DNA of 37,009 nucleotides from an uncultured Bacilli bacterium. GTDB taxonomy: Bacteria > Bacillota_I > Bacilli_A > RF39 > UBA660. Of this stretch, positions 23,720 through 31,664 are shown piece by piece. The stretch spans positions 1 to 37,009 of the forward strand of contig CAQBKK010000004.1 in the NCBI GenBank assembly GCA_948760655.1, read 5' to 3'. The notes below the pieces were generated by a model. The model did no database searches. It had not been told where the DNA came from and saw nothing but the letters and a program-made list of their open reading frames with translations. Both the position numbers and the translations under genes were made by a program. How positions within the stretch are numbered: position 1 is the stretch's first letter; the number at the start of each line of letters is the position of its first letter.

Positions 23720-25560
23720 TTATTTTTTTAATAAATTTTGGACAATTTGAGTCATATCATTTTTATACATTACATTTATAGTTTGCATTATTATTGATAG
23801 AATAACATCACTTTCTAATTTTGCTTGTCTAGTTAAGTTTCCTTTTCGATAAAACATATTTACTTTTTTAAAAAAATCTCTCTTCTTATCTTCATCAGTA
23901 AAATTTTCTAGTAAATCACTTAGATATAATTCGTAGTAATCTTTAGGATAAAAAGTACGATAATAAGCATCATAATAATATAAAACTACTTTGGATAACC
24001 AATTTGGATTTTCTTTATTGTCTAAATTAATTAAATCGTATATTGTTTTTGGATTATTAAAATTTGTTGTAAATCTTATCCGTAGTCTAGGACTATACAT
24101 ATCAAAAATAAAAGGACTATTACAATAACAAGCATCAAATGATTCTCTAAAAAAAGACTCTTTTAAAACTTTTTTATTTTCTAAAGGAATACAATCTATT
24201 GCTAAATCAGTTTTTTGGGATAATAAAGATATTCTATTTATAGTATTCGTCGGACGAAATCTAATGGTTACAAAACACTTATCTGTAAAGGTATTAATAA
24301 AACTAAAACATATACTTTCTCCTAGGTATTCAAGAGAAGTAAAATTAAGTATTTCAAAATATTTTGGTACGACATAATATGTATCTGGAATATAGCCCAT
24401 CCTTTTTATAACGTTTTTTTCATTATTTAACTTCATCATTTTATAAGTTGAACAATTAAATAAATTCACCTTAAATACTTCTGTTATTTTTTCTTTTAAT
24501 TTAGGGATTATATCTGTTGCAGCAAATATTTCAAATTTAAGAGTCTCTTTACTTAAAAATGGTAGTAAATCATTTACATCATCTATGGGGCTAATTGGTA
24601 TTAACCCAAGTAAATAAGCAACCATTGAATGTGCAAAATAACTTCCTACTAAGATGGAAGATTTTAACTCTTGAGCTTTGTTTTTAATACTTTCTAAAAG
24701 TAAGATAGTTCCTGCTAAGTCTTGTTTATAAATGATGTCTAATTCCTCTTCTAAGCGCATTTTTACTTCTTTAGGTATACTATCTAAATATATTAAATTA
24801 GCTCTTTCATAAACCACATTTCTTAATTCATTTTTATTTTTTTCAAGAAGTTTAATGCAAGTATTAAATTCAAAGTTATAGTCTTCTACCTTTTTAACTA
24901 TTTCATAAGCATTATTAATTACAACATCTTCTTTGTTTTTTAAATAGTTAAAACTTTCTAACATTTCCTTAGTACTTAGATAATACTCATCATGATTACT
25001 CAAACTTAAATCATTTTTATTTATTCTAGTTGGAGTACTTGTCGCAATTAGAAGAATTTTATTTTCTAAACAAAATTCATTTAAATTTAAAACCTCTTCT
25101 TTAGTGATTCTAGGGGTTACTTCAATATAGTCATAATATTTTATAATCTTAGTATAATCTAAGTTATTATCAAATTCGCTGATACCAAGAATTAAATCAT
25201 TTAAATAGTCATTTAATTCCTCGATAGTTAAATAAGGAATTTTTTTTTATTAAGCATGGAGATAATTCGATATAATTTTTTTATTCCATTTTGATTTTTG
25301 GCAATTAAAACACTAGGTACTAAGAGATCAACAAAACCAATATTCAAACTTACACCATATATAATTTTTAAATCTACTTCCATTTCTTTTTTTAGTTTCT
25401 CTACTTCAGTAATAGATGCACAAGTACAAAAGTCAATAATACTGATGGTTTTTATATTTTCTTTTTTAGCAAATTCTAGTAATTCTTTAATCGTTATAAC
25501 ACTATCTTTTCTTTTGTAAGAATATATGGTTTTAGTGTGTAATTCAATTCTTTCTTTCAT
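23720..25560 (-). pseudogene. Degenerate PolC-like protein (PHP plus palm remnants), split by an A9 tract
   Basis: ATG 25560 follows GAGGAG. The first part reads RIELHTKT, KIIYGVSLNI and SVLIAKNQNGIKKLYRIISM, then leaves frame at nine A (plus 25240-25248). With ten A it joins the rest into 613 residues. Further anchors follow PolC order: YYDYIEVTP, YYLSTKEMLESFNYLK, VKMRLEEELDII, ILVGSYFAHSMVAYLLGLI, VVPKYFEILNFTSLEY and AYYRTFYPKDYYELYLS. PolC from memory has RVELHLHT, KMIYGLEANI, FYDFLEVHP, VYFRTTNEML, LVGSRGSVGSS, VVPDYMEIYDFTP and AYFKVHHPLLYYASYF at the same places. PHP metal ligands, the GSRGSVGSS motif, the PDIDLNF catalytic Asp pair, zinc-binding region and the inserted exonuclease are lost, so it cannot be an active polymerase. 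Whether the frameshift is real decides pseudogene versus contingency gene. Downstream part alone: 23720-25003. Confidence 0.7.
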
Positions 25561-25583
25561 AAAATTCTCCTCTTTGTAATGAT

Positions 25584-25592
25584 AATATAACA
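25584..25592 (-). promoter_or_regulatory. Extended -10 promoter of the PolC-like unit
   Basis: TGTTATATT lies 24 bases before ATG 25560. It keeps nearly the same distance (about 22 bases) to the 17-nt shared element as the promoter at 27767. Confidence 0.5.
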
Positions 25593-25614
25593 TGCAAAAT
25601 CTATCTATCTTTTG

Positions 25615-25647
25615 AACGACAAAAAAATACAAGTATATTTACTTGTA
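25615..25647 (-). terminator. Terminator with shared 17-nt element after the macro-domain gene
   Basis: TACAAGTA (25628-25635) pairs with TACTTGTA (25640-25647). Seven T follow on the minus strand, then GTCGTT. The 17 bases AACGACAAAAAAATACA (plus 25615-25631) recur identically at 27797-27813. It closes the transcript that ends with the macro-domain gene. Confidence 0.8.
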
Positions 25648-25687
25648 CTTAAGTATTAAAAATCTATTTTAATAATCGCAAATAATG

Positions 25688-26215
25688 TTAGTTATAATAA
25701 ACTTTATCACTTTCATCATATAAAACTAAATCGATATTAATATCTTTATCCTTGATGAAATCCATAATTAATTTGACTATTTTATGCCCTACTTCTTCGT
25801 GTAAAAATCCATAATGTCCTGTTCCTAGACTAGGACATAATATATTTTTATAATTATTGTTTTCTATTTCTTCTAGCATGTTTTTATAAGTTTTAAAAAG
25901 TTTATCCATCGCCACATCATATTCATAATCATAAAATTTTGGTCCTTGAACAAACATGATATCCATTCTTAAATCAAAGCCAGGTGTTATACGTACTTCT
26001 CCTACTTCCATTAAATTATCTTCTGTAAAATAGCTAATATTATAAGTACTTTGGGTATAGTTTTCTAGTTTTTCTACATTAGCCGCATGAAATATTGCCC
26101 CACTTATACCCATGCCACAAACCATTCTTGGATTAGTAGGATTAATAATTAAATCATGATTTTTAAGTATTTCAGCACTAGTTATATCACTGATTAGTAT
26201 TCTAAATTTTCCCAT
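25688..26215 (-). CDS. Macro-domain protein
   Basis: From ATG 26215 the protein has 175 residues, the size of a single macro domain. It shows the ADP-ribose pocket motifs in order: ISDITSAEILKNHDLIINPT with NPTN, the glycine loop GMGISGAIFHAAN, ITPGFDLR, and PSLGTGHYGF. Macro domains bind or remove ADP-ribose from proteins or nucleic acid; the pocket looks intact. An upstream in-frame ATG at 26272 lies inside the preceding gene and is rejected, because AAAGGAG sits before 26215 and the start overlaps the previous stop as TAATG. This ties it to the DnaB-like gene. Confidence 0.85.
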   Translation of the reverse strand: MGKFRILISDITSAEILKNHDLIINPTNPRMVCGMGISGAIFHAANVEKLENYTQSTYNISYFTEDNLMEVGEVRITPGFDLRMDIMFVQGPKFYDYEYDVAMDKLFKTYKNMLEEIENNNYKNILCPSLGTGHYGFLHEEVGHKIVKLIMDFIKDKDINIDLVLYDESDKVYYN

Positions 26216-27366
26216 TACACACACTCCTTTATCGAAGAAATATTTAAACATGAAATATTCCCATAGTCCCATAAATTAGCCAAATCTTGTAAATTTTTCT
26301 TAGGTAAAACCTCTTTTAGATTTTCCACCATTTTATAAATATCATCACATTCTTTCAAAAAATCTGTTAAATCCAAACAATAAATATCATCATTTATTTC
26401 ATTTTTAAAAATAGATAAATACTCCTTAATATTATATCCTATTAATCTATTTGAGTGGTTCATAATTTTTTTGAAATTTGAAATATCTTCTTCACTTATC
26501 GTCTTTCTAGAATCTAGAGATAGTTTTAATTCATCTTTTATATTAAAGTTCATATCAGTCTTTATCGCCTCAAAAAGAATTAATTGATTAGATTTTTTCT
26601 TAATATGTAACAAGACAAAATCTAAGTATAAATCACTATAAAGTTTGTAATTACTTTGGTTAGATTTCATTATACTCATCCTATTATCTTTAACTTCATA
26701 AAACCAAAATTTTTTATAATTATCTTCATCTTGTTTTTGACAGCAACTCATTATTAAAATATTTTGAACATACTTTTTAAATATATCTTTAAAATCTAAA
26801 TCATTATCACATTTTAAATTTTTCTTAATACTTTGATTATACGAAAGAACTATATGAATACCATTTTCACAAGAATATTTTTTAAACTTTTTTAATATTT
26901 CTTCTAAGGAATATTTAGACATCTTAATTAAGATATTAAAATAGTTAATTATTAATAAATCAGTATCTTTCTCTTCATCATATTCTAAAATATAATCAAT
27001 TGGATCAACATTAAGATTTAAATATAAGGCATCACACATAATAATATTACTCATCTTAATTTTTTCTAACGAATCCACAAATAGCTCTCCATTTATTTTA
27101 CAAGTTTTTTTACTAGATATTAAACATGGCTTTAAGTATCCATAAATATTTTCTTTATTGGTATTAGAAATTAAAGATAAAAGTGAAGAAATATAAAAAT
27201 CACTTGGCCCATCATAATTAACTATTAATATTTTTTTATCATTCTTTATTCCTAATTCATATAAAGTATTTATGATAAATTCGTGTTTCCCTGAACCAAC
27301 ATTAGAAGCGATTAAACTAATATTTTCTGTTAACAATTTATTGATATTTCTATTTAGTCTACTCAT
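26215..27366 (-). CDS. Degenerate DnaB-like ATPase with DnaQ-exonuclease-like tail
   Basis: Residues 1-245 follow the DnaB C-terminal RecA core. A Walker A-like SNVGSGKH (21-28, His in place of Thr/Ser) is followed by NYDGPSDFYISSLLSLIS, where DnaB has the SLEMS helix. DTDLLIINYFNIL (135-146) stands for DLIVIDYLQL, with Asn for the Walker B Asp. GIHIVLSYNQ stands for VPVIALSQL. Residues about 260-370 resemble a DEDD exonuclease without its first D-E motif: KTISEEDISNF, RLIGYNIKEYLSIF (compare LVAHNASFDIGFL), CLDLTDFLKE (VIDTLELAR) and LPKKNLQDLANLWDY. Family comparisons are from memory. ATP hydrolysis and nuclease activity are unlikely. Its ATG overlaps the stop of the broken repeat gene (ATGA). 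Confidence 0.5.
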   Translation of the reverse strand: MSRLNRNINKLLTENISLIASNVGSGKHEFIINTLYELGIKNDKKILIVNYDGPSDFYISSLLSLISNTNKENIYGYLKPCLISSKKTCKINGELFVDSLEKIKMSNIIMCDALYLNLNVDPIDYILEYDEEKDTDLLIINYFNILIKMSKYSLEEILKKFKKYSCENGIHIVLSYNQSIKKNLKCDNDLDFKDIFKKYVQNILIMSCCQKQDEDNYKKFWFYEVKDNRMSIMKSNQSNYKLYSDLYLDFVLLHIKKKSNQLILFEAIKTDMNFNIKDELKLSLDSRKTISEEDISNFKKIMNHSNRLIGYNIKEYLSIFKNEINDDIYCLDLTDFLKECDDIYKMVENLKEVLPKKNLQDLANLWDYGNISCLNISSIKECV

Positions 27367-27751
27367 TTTAATTCTCCTTTAGTTACTATTTCAAAATTAT
27401 TTTTATTCCATTTTAATGGTCTAACACTTTCATCAAAATTTAAAATATATTCCAGTTCATGAGTATCTTTTACTCTAATCTTAATTTAGCGGGCAATTCT
27501 AAAAAAACTTCATCGTTTTCATCAATTAAATTTAATTGATGAAAGATAAAATTCTCAATATTCAAATAAGTTAAAGCGCTACACCCATTAAACATTTCAT
27601 AATGAAAAAATACACTTTTACTTTGTTTTATAGTTAGTTCAGCTAAAATATTTACAAATATAGATCCTTTACTTAAAATAGAATTGGTTTTTATGATATT
27701 AATATCTGATGCTCAAAAATTTTCAATTAATTTCTCTTTATTCATTTCCAT
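27363..27751 (-). pseudogene. Short DUF285 repeat gene with a TGA and a frameshift
   Basis: ATG 27751 (or 27745) follows AAAAGGAG. The frame reads MEMNKEKLIENF, then TGA (27713-27715), then ASDINIIKTNSILSKGS and on to MFNGCSALTYLNIENF, which is a DUF285 repeat. Near 27485 a missing A in AAA shifts the frame. The other frame continues KIRVKDTHELEYILNFDESV and ends RPLKWNKNNFEIVTKGELK at 27363. The ending matches that of the intact repeat protein at 22698 (PKWNDNNFILKEKK). Two lesions make it a likely pseudogene, though it still heads an operon with the DnaB-like and macro genes. Confidence 0.7.
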
Positions 27752-27766
27752 TCACTCCTTTTATCC

Positions 27767-27775
27767 ATAATAACA
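27767..27775 (-). promoter_or_regulatory. Extended -10 promoter of the repeat/DnaB-like/macro unit
   Basis: TGTTATTAT lies 16 bases before the first ATG and 22 bases downstream of the shared 17-nt element, the same layout as at 25584. Confidence 0.45.
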
Positions 27776-27796
27776 AATCATTTCATAACGTTTTTA

Positions 27797-27825
27797 AACG
27801 ACAAAAAAATACAGGATATTTTCCT
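27797..27825 (-). terminator. Probable terminator with shared 17-nt element after the P-loop gene
   Basis: AACGACAAAAAAATACA (plus 27797-27813) is identical to 25615-25631. On the minus strand a short stem (AGGA / TCCT) precedes TG, TA and seven T. The stem is weak, so termination efficiency is uncertain; the position 40 bases after a stop matches the other copy. Confidence 0.5.
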
Positions 27826-27865
27826 ATTATTCATTAGTTAAACATCGATTTTGTTAAATGCTATT

Positions 27866-29023
27866 TTAAATAATATACCATTCATTGCTACTATAATCGT
27901 AGCCAATATTATTATCCAAGTAATTTAAATCATTCATAATTCTTTCTACTTGTCGATCATTTATTTTAAATCTATTTGCAATTTCTTTGGTTTTTATTGT
28001 TTTGCTATTTTTTATAAAAGTTCTAACATTATCTAATTCTTCTAATTTTCTTTTTTGAAAATTTTTAGGTTTAAAACTCAAAATACATTCATAATAAGTT
28101 TTTTTTACTTCATCTGAAAAACTACTATCACAGATAAAGTATTTAGGGCAATATTTAATTCTAGCATACTTGTTCTCTTTCCAATATTTATTTTCATCTT
28201 CTGTTATTATATAAATAAAATTAAAGTTTTTAAATATTCTACGATAGCTTTTATCTATTACAACAATATCACTAGGTAATAAAGATTCATCTATAATAAC
28301 TAAAAAACCTTGTTTTCTTTTTAATTCTTCTAAAGCATTAAAATAATTAATATAAGGAAATCTGATAAGTAACTTTCCTTCTTGCTGGGTTTCAAAATTA
28401 TCTTCTCTTTTATCTATAAGATTTATTTTTTCTTTTAAACTATTACAAACAAAAACATTACGGCTCATTTTTTCAGGATAAATTCTTTTTGGTAAAACAT
28501 CGATTTTTATTATAGGGACACTCACGTTTTTTAATTCTTTTTTTAAGTTATTTTGAATAGCTATTGCTGAAGTAGCTTCCATGTAATTCATAGTTGTTCT
28601 AAGTTTTAATAATGATTCGTTAATATACAAAAATATAATTAAATCACAGTCTACTAAACACTCAGAAAATAATGGTATTCCTTTTGTTATAATCATTTTA
28701 CTCTCTAACGCTTTCTTTTCTTGAGGAGTTATATAAACATATCCATATTTTTCTAAAATTAAGTCATCTAATAAATCGTTGTAATATGTACCTATTTTCA
28801 AATTATTTAAAATAGTTCTTTTACCACTAAACTTTGTTCCTAGTATTAAAATTCTTTTATCTTTATTTTCGTTAATTATTTTTTCTATTTTCTTGGTTTC
28901 TTCTTTCATCATTATTCTTTCCATAAAAACATCCACATATTCTTGGCGATATAAATTATATTTTTTGGCTAATTCTATACTTTTTTTATCCCCTTCCTTT
29001 TGTATTCGGGGTATATAGTCCAT
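27866..29023 (-). CDS. P-loop NTPase with C-terminal winged helix, possibly FtsK-derived
   Basis: A Walker A, GTKFSGKRT, is at residues 62-70 and a Walker B-like GFLVIIDESLLPSD near 239-252. Residues about 330-385 form a winged-helix segment (FIKNSKTIKTKEIANRFKIN then DRQVERIMNDL). The order resembles a compressed FtsK/SpoIIIE: LLIAGATGSGKS loop, a GIPLFSECLVD stretch like GIPHLLTPVVTD, VIIDE, FIYIIT like IHLILAT, and a gamma-type DNA-reading winged helix. The match is weak and from memory; a generic NTPase-regulator is an equal alternative. AGGGGA precedes the ATG. It lies 40 bases after dtd with no terminator between, so it is probably the last gene of the comN-like/rel/dtd transcript. Confidence 0.55.
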   Translation of the reverse strand: MDYIPRIQKEGDKKSIELAKKYNLYRQEYVDVFMERIMMKEETKKIEKIINENKDKRILILGTKFSGKRTILNNLKIGTYYNDLLDDLILEKYGYVYITPQEKKALESKMIITKGIPLFSECLVDCDLIIFLYINESLLKLRTTMNYMEATSAIAIQNNLKKELKNVSVPIIKIDVLPKRIYPEKMSRNVFVCNSLKEKINLIDKREDNFETQQEGKLLIRFPYINYFNALEELKRKQGFLVIIDESLLPSDIVVIDKSYRRIFKNFNFIYIITEDENKYWKENKYARIKYCPKYFICDSSFSDEVKKTYYECILSFKPKNFQKRKLEELDNVRTFIKNSKTIKTKEIANRFKINDRQVERIMNDLNYLDNNIGYDYSSNEWYII

Positions 29024-29063
29024 TTTCCCCTAGAATAATCCATAATAATTTTGTTTCCATTTT

Positions 29064-29507
29064 CTATTTTTCCTTTGAATCTATTATTATTGTAATTGGA
29101 CCATCATTTTCAATATTCACTAGCATTTCGGCGCCAAAGATGCCTGTTTCTACTTTTACTTGCTCTTTTAGTTTTTGATTAAATAATTCGTAAAGTTTGA
29201 TGGCACTATCCCCTTTCATCGCTTTGATGTAAGACGGGCGATTGCCTTTTTTTGTGTCTGCATACAATGTGAATTGACTAATAGAAAGAATGCTTCCTCC
29301 AACTTCCAGAATACTTTTATTCATAACTCCGTTTTCATCGTCAAATATACGAAGATTTAGAACTTTTTTAACTATATAATCGATGTCTGTTTCCTCATCA
29401 CTCTCTGTGAAGCCAACGAAAATACATAATCCGCTCTCTATTTTTCCTACTATTTCCTCATCAACACTCACTTTGGAATGTTTGCTTCTTTGAACAACTA
29501 CACGCAT
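29064..29507 (-). CDS. dtd: D-aminoacyl-tRNA deacylase
   Basis: A 147-residue DTD that hydrolyses D-amino acids (and Gly) from mischarged tRNA. Both family signatures are present: SILSISQFTLYADTKKGNRP (about 91-110) and the C-terminal NDGPITIIID, where the common GPVT is GPIT. The opening MRVVVQRSKHSKVSVD is typical. Its ATG overlaps the rel stop as TAATG, so the pair is coupled, an arrangement common in Firmicutes. Confidence 0.95.
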   Translation of the reverse strand: MRVVVQRSKHSKVSVDEEIVGKIESGLCIFVGFTESDEETDIDYIVKKVLNLRIFDDENGVMNKSILEVGGSILSISQFTLYADTKKGNRPSYIKAMKGDSAIKLYELFNQKLKEQVKVETGIFGAEMLVNIENDGPITIIIDSKEK

Positions 29508-31654
29508 TATTTCTTACCTGCTTTCTTAACGAAACTTAAAGTATACAAACTATTTAAAAAGTCGTTCAATTCAGTTGTATTTTTTACTTTCAGTGTTAAA
29601 TTGTAGATTGTGTGGTCCGTATTTTCATGTGTTGTAAGTGAGACAACGCTAATATTTTTTGTACTTGCTTTGTTTATGATTTCAGAAACATAGTTTTTAT
29701 CGTTCAATGTTTCTACGTATATATCTGTATAATAATCGTTTTCTGTGGTATCGCACCAGGAAACATTAATTAAACGTTCTTCTTTCTCTTTTATATTTGA
29801 ACAATCTGTTTTATGAACGGTTATGCCTTCTCCTTTGGTGATAAAGCCAATGATACTGTCTCCTTTTACAGGTTTACAACATTTAGCAAGGGTAACTAGG
29901 ATGTCATTATATTCTCCTACTACTATATCGTTTTTGTTGTTTAATTTTGGAATATTCTTTCCCTTGTTTGTTACTTTTTCAATTAAGGCATCTGTTACAT
30001 TGTGTTTTTCTTCTGTAGTTAGCCTGATTACATATCCAGCTGTATATCTGAATGAACCAATGACTAAATAAATGTCTTCTAAATCGTTTATTTTTAAGTC
30101 TTTGTATATTTTTTCTAATTTTTCAGGAGTAAATGTATCTTGGAAGGATAGTTTTTGTTTTCTTAATTCTTTTTCTAGGATTGTTTTTCCATTTTCAATA
30201 TATTCTGTACGATCTTGTTTGCTAAAGTAGGATTTGATTTTGTTTCTTGCTCCCGTTGTTTTTACAAAATCTAACCATTCTTTACTTGGGGTTGATGTTT
30301 TGTTTGTGTTAATTTTTATTACATCGCCATCTTGTAGTTGGTAAGACAAAGGAACGATTTCTTCATTTACAATGGCACCGACAGTTGTGTCTCCTACTTT
30401 TGAGTGAATTCGATAAGCGAAGTCAATAGGAGTTGCCCCTTTTGGAAGTTCTACCACATCCCCTTTTGGAGTAAATACATAAATCAGTTCTCCAATGATG
30501 TCATTTCCTACACTTGCTGCAAAGTCTTCTGCATTTTCTGTTTCTTTGTAAGTTTCTATCATACTTCTAAAGATTTCAAGTTTTTGTTCCATCATGCTTT
30601 GAATTTTCTTGGTTCCTTTTTCTTTGTATGACCAGTGAGAGGCGATTCCTTTTTCGGCGATTTCATCCATTTCGTGTGTTCTTACTTGTACTTCAAAGAT
30701 ACTACCATCTGGCCCAAACACCCCAGTGTGTAAAGATTGGTACATATTTTCTTTTGGCATAGCGATATAGTCTTTAAATCTTTTAGGAAGTGGATGGAAT
30801 TTGGAATGAATAAGACCTATAGCTAAGTAACAATCGCTTTCTCGTTCCATAATTAGACGTAAGGCTAGAATGTCATAGATTTCACTCCATTTTTTCCCTT
30901 TTTCTAATTTTTTATAAATACTATATACACTTTTTACACGGCTTTTGATATGAAATTTTAAGCCTTGTTCAATTAGCATTTCAGAAATACTATCTTGCAT
31001 GGTTTCTAATGTAGTTTCAAGTTCTTCTAAAGAGGCATCTAGTTGTTTTAGAATGTCTTCGTATACATCAGGTTTTGTGTATTTTAAGCATAAATCTTCT
31101 AATTCACTTTTTATAGAATAGATTCCTAAGCGATGCGCAATTGGTATTAAAACGGTCATGGTTTCGTTTGCTTTTCTTTTTTGCTTTTCAGGTCTTACTG
31201 CCCAAATCGTACGCATGTTGTGAAGGCGGTCGGCAAGTTTAATGAATAGTACTCGTACGTCTTCGGATAGTCCTACAAGAACTTTTCTTAGGTAAATGGC
31301 AGAGGATTCTTTTTCATCTGTTAGTTCTAATTTGTTTATGGTACTGATACTTTTTACAATTTTGGCTATTTCCTTGCCAAAATTTTCTTCTAATTCTTCT
31401 TCTGTTGTTTCTCCGTTATTGATTGTTTCGTGTAATAAAGCTCCCTCGATAGTTGTTTTATCAACGTTTAAATCACTTAGTATTAAAGCAACATTTAAAG
31501 GATGGGTAATGTATTCCTCGTTTGTTAGACGGAACTTTCCTTTGTGTTTTTCATAAGCAAAATCATAGGCGCGTTTTATGTCTTGTATTTCTTCTTCTGA
31601 GAAATTGTTTTTTAATTTTTTTAATAATTCTTCTATTGTAGGTTCTTTTTTCAT
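29507..31654 (-). CDS. rel: RelA/SpoT-family (p)ppGpp synthetase with altered hydrolase motif
   Basis: A long Rel protein (715 residues). N-terminal HD domain: His51 in YITHPLNVA and the DRLHNMRT motif are kept, but the catalytic HDxxED reads HETINN (75-80). Synthetase domain: LPKRFKDYIAMPK, MYQSLHTGVFGPDG, FEVQVRTHEMDEIAEKGIAS. TGS domain: IYVFTPKGDVVELPKGATPI. Zinc-finger region with KCCKPVKGDSIIGF and HKTDC, then a C-terminal ACT domain. It should make (p)ppGpp on stalled ribosomes; hydrolysis is probably weak or lost. AGGAG precedes the ATG and the gene lies 10 bases after the ComN-like gene. Confidence 0.95.
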   Translation of the reverse strand: MKKEPTIEELLKKLKNNFSEEEIQDIKRAYDFAYEKHKGKFRLTNEEYITHPLNVALILSDLNVDKTTIEGALLHETINNGETTEEELEENFGKEIAKIVKSISTINKLELTDEKESSAIYLRKVLVGLSEDVRVLFIKLADRLHNMRTIWAVRPEKQKRKANETMTVLIPIAHRLGIYSIKSELEDLCLKYTKPDVYEDILKQLDASLEELETTLETMQDSISEMLIEQGLKFHIKSRVKSVYSIYKKLEKGKKWSEIYDILALRLIMERESDCYLAIGLIHSKFHPLPKRFKDYIAMPKENMYQSLHTGVFGPDGSIFEVQVRTHEMDEIAEKGIASHWSYKEKGTKKIQSMMEQKLEIFRSMIETYKETENAEDFAASVGNDIIGELIYVFTPKGDVVELPKGATPIDFAYRIHSKVGDTTVGAIVNEEIVPLSYQLQDGDVIKINTNKTSTPSKEWLDFVKTTGARNKIKSYFSKQDRTEYIENGKTILEKELRKQKLSFQDTFTPEKLEKIYKDLKINDLEDIYLVIGSFRYTAGYVIRLTTEEKHNVTDALIEKVTNKGKNIPKLNNKNDIVVGEYNDILVTLAKCCKPVKGDSIIGFITKGEGITVHKTDCSNIKEKEERLINVSWCDTTENDYYTDIYVETLNDKNYVSEIINKASTKNISVVSLTTHENTDHTIYNLTLKVKNTTELNDFLNSLYTLSFVKKAGKK

Positions 31655-31664
31655 TGTATACTCC

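Noticed and set aside
26216..26272. Upstream in-frame ATG for the macro-domain gene
   Set aside because: It would start inside the DnaB-like gene; the TAATG overlap with AAAGGAG at 26215 is a much better start and the extra 19 residues match nothing in macro domains.
27713..27715. In-frame TGA that would read well as Trp (UGA recoding)
   Set aside because: Several intact genes end in TGA and Trp is written TGG throughout, so code 4 does not fit. A nonsense mutation in an already frame-shifted gene is simpler.
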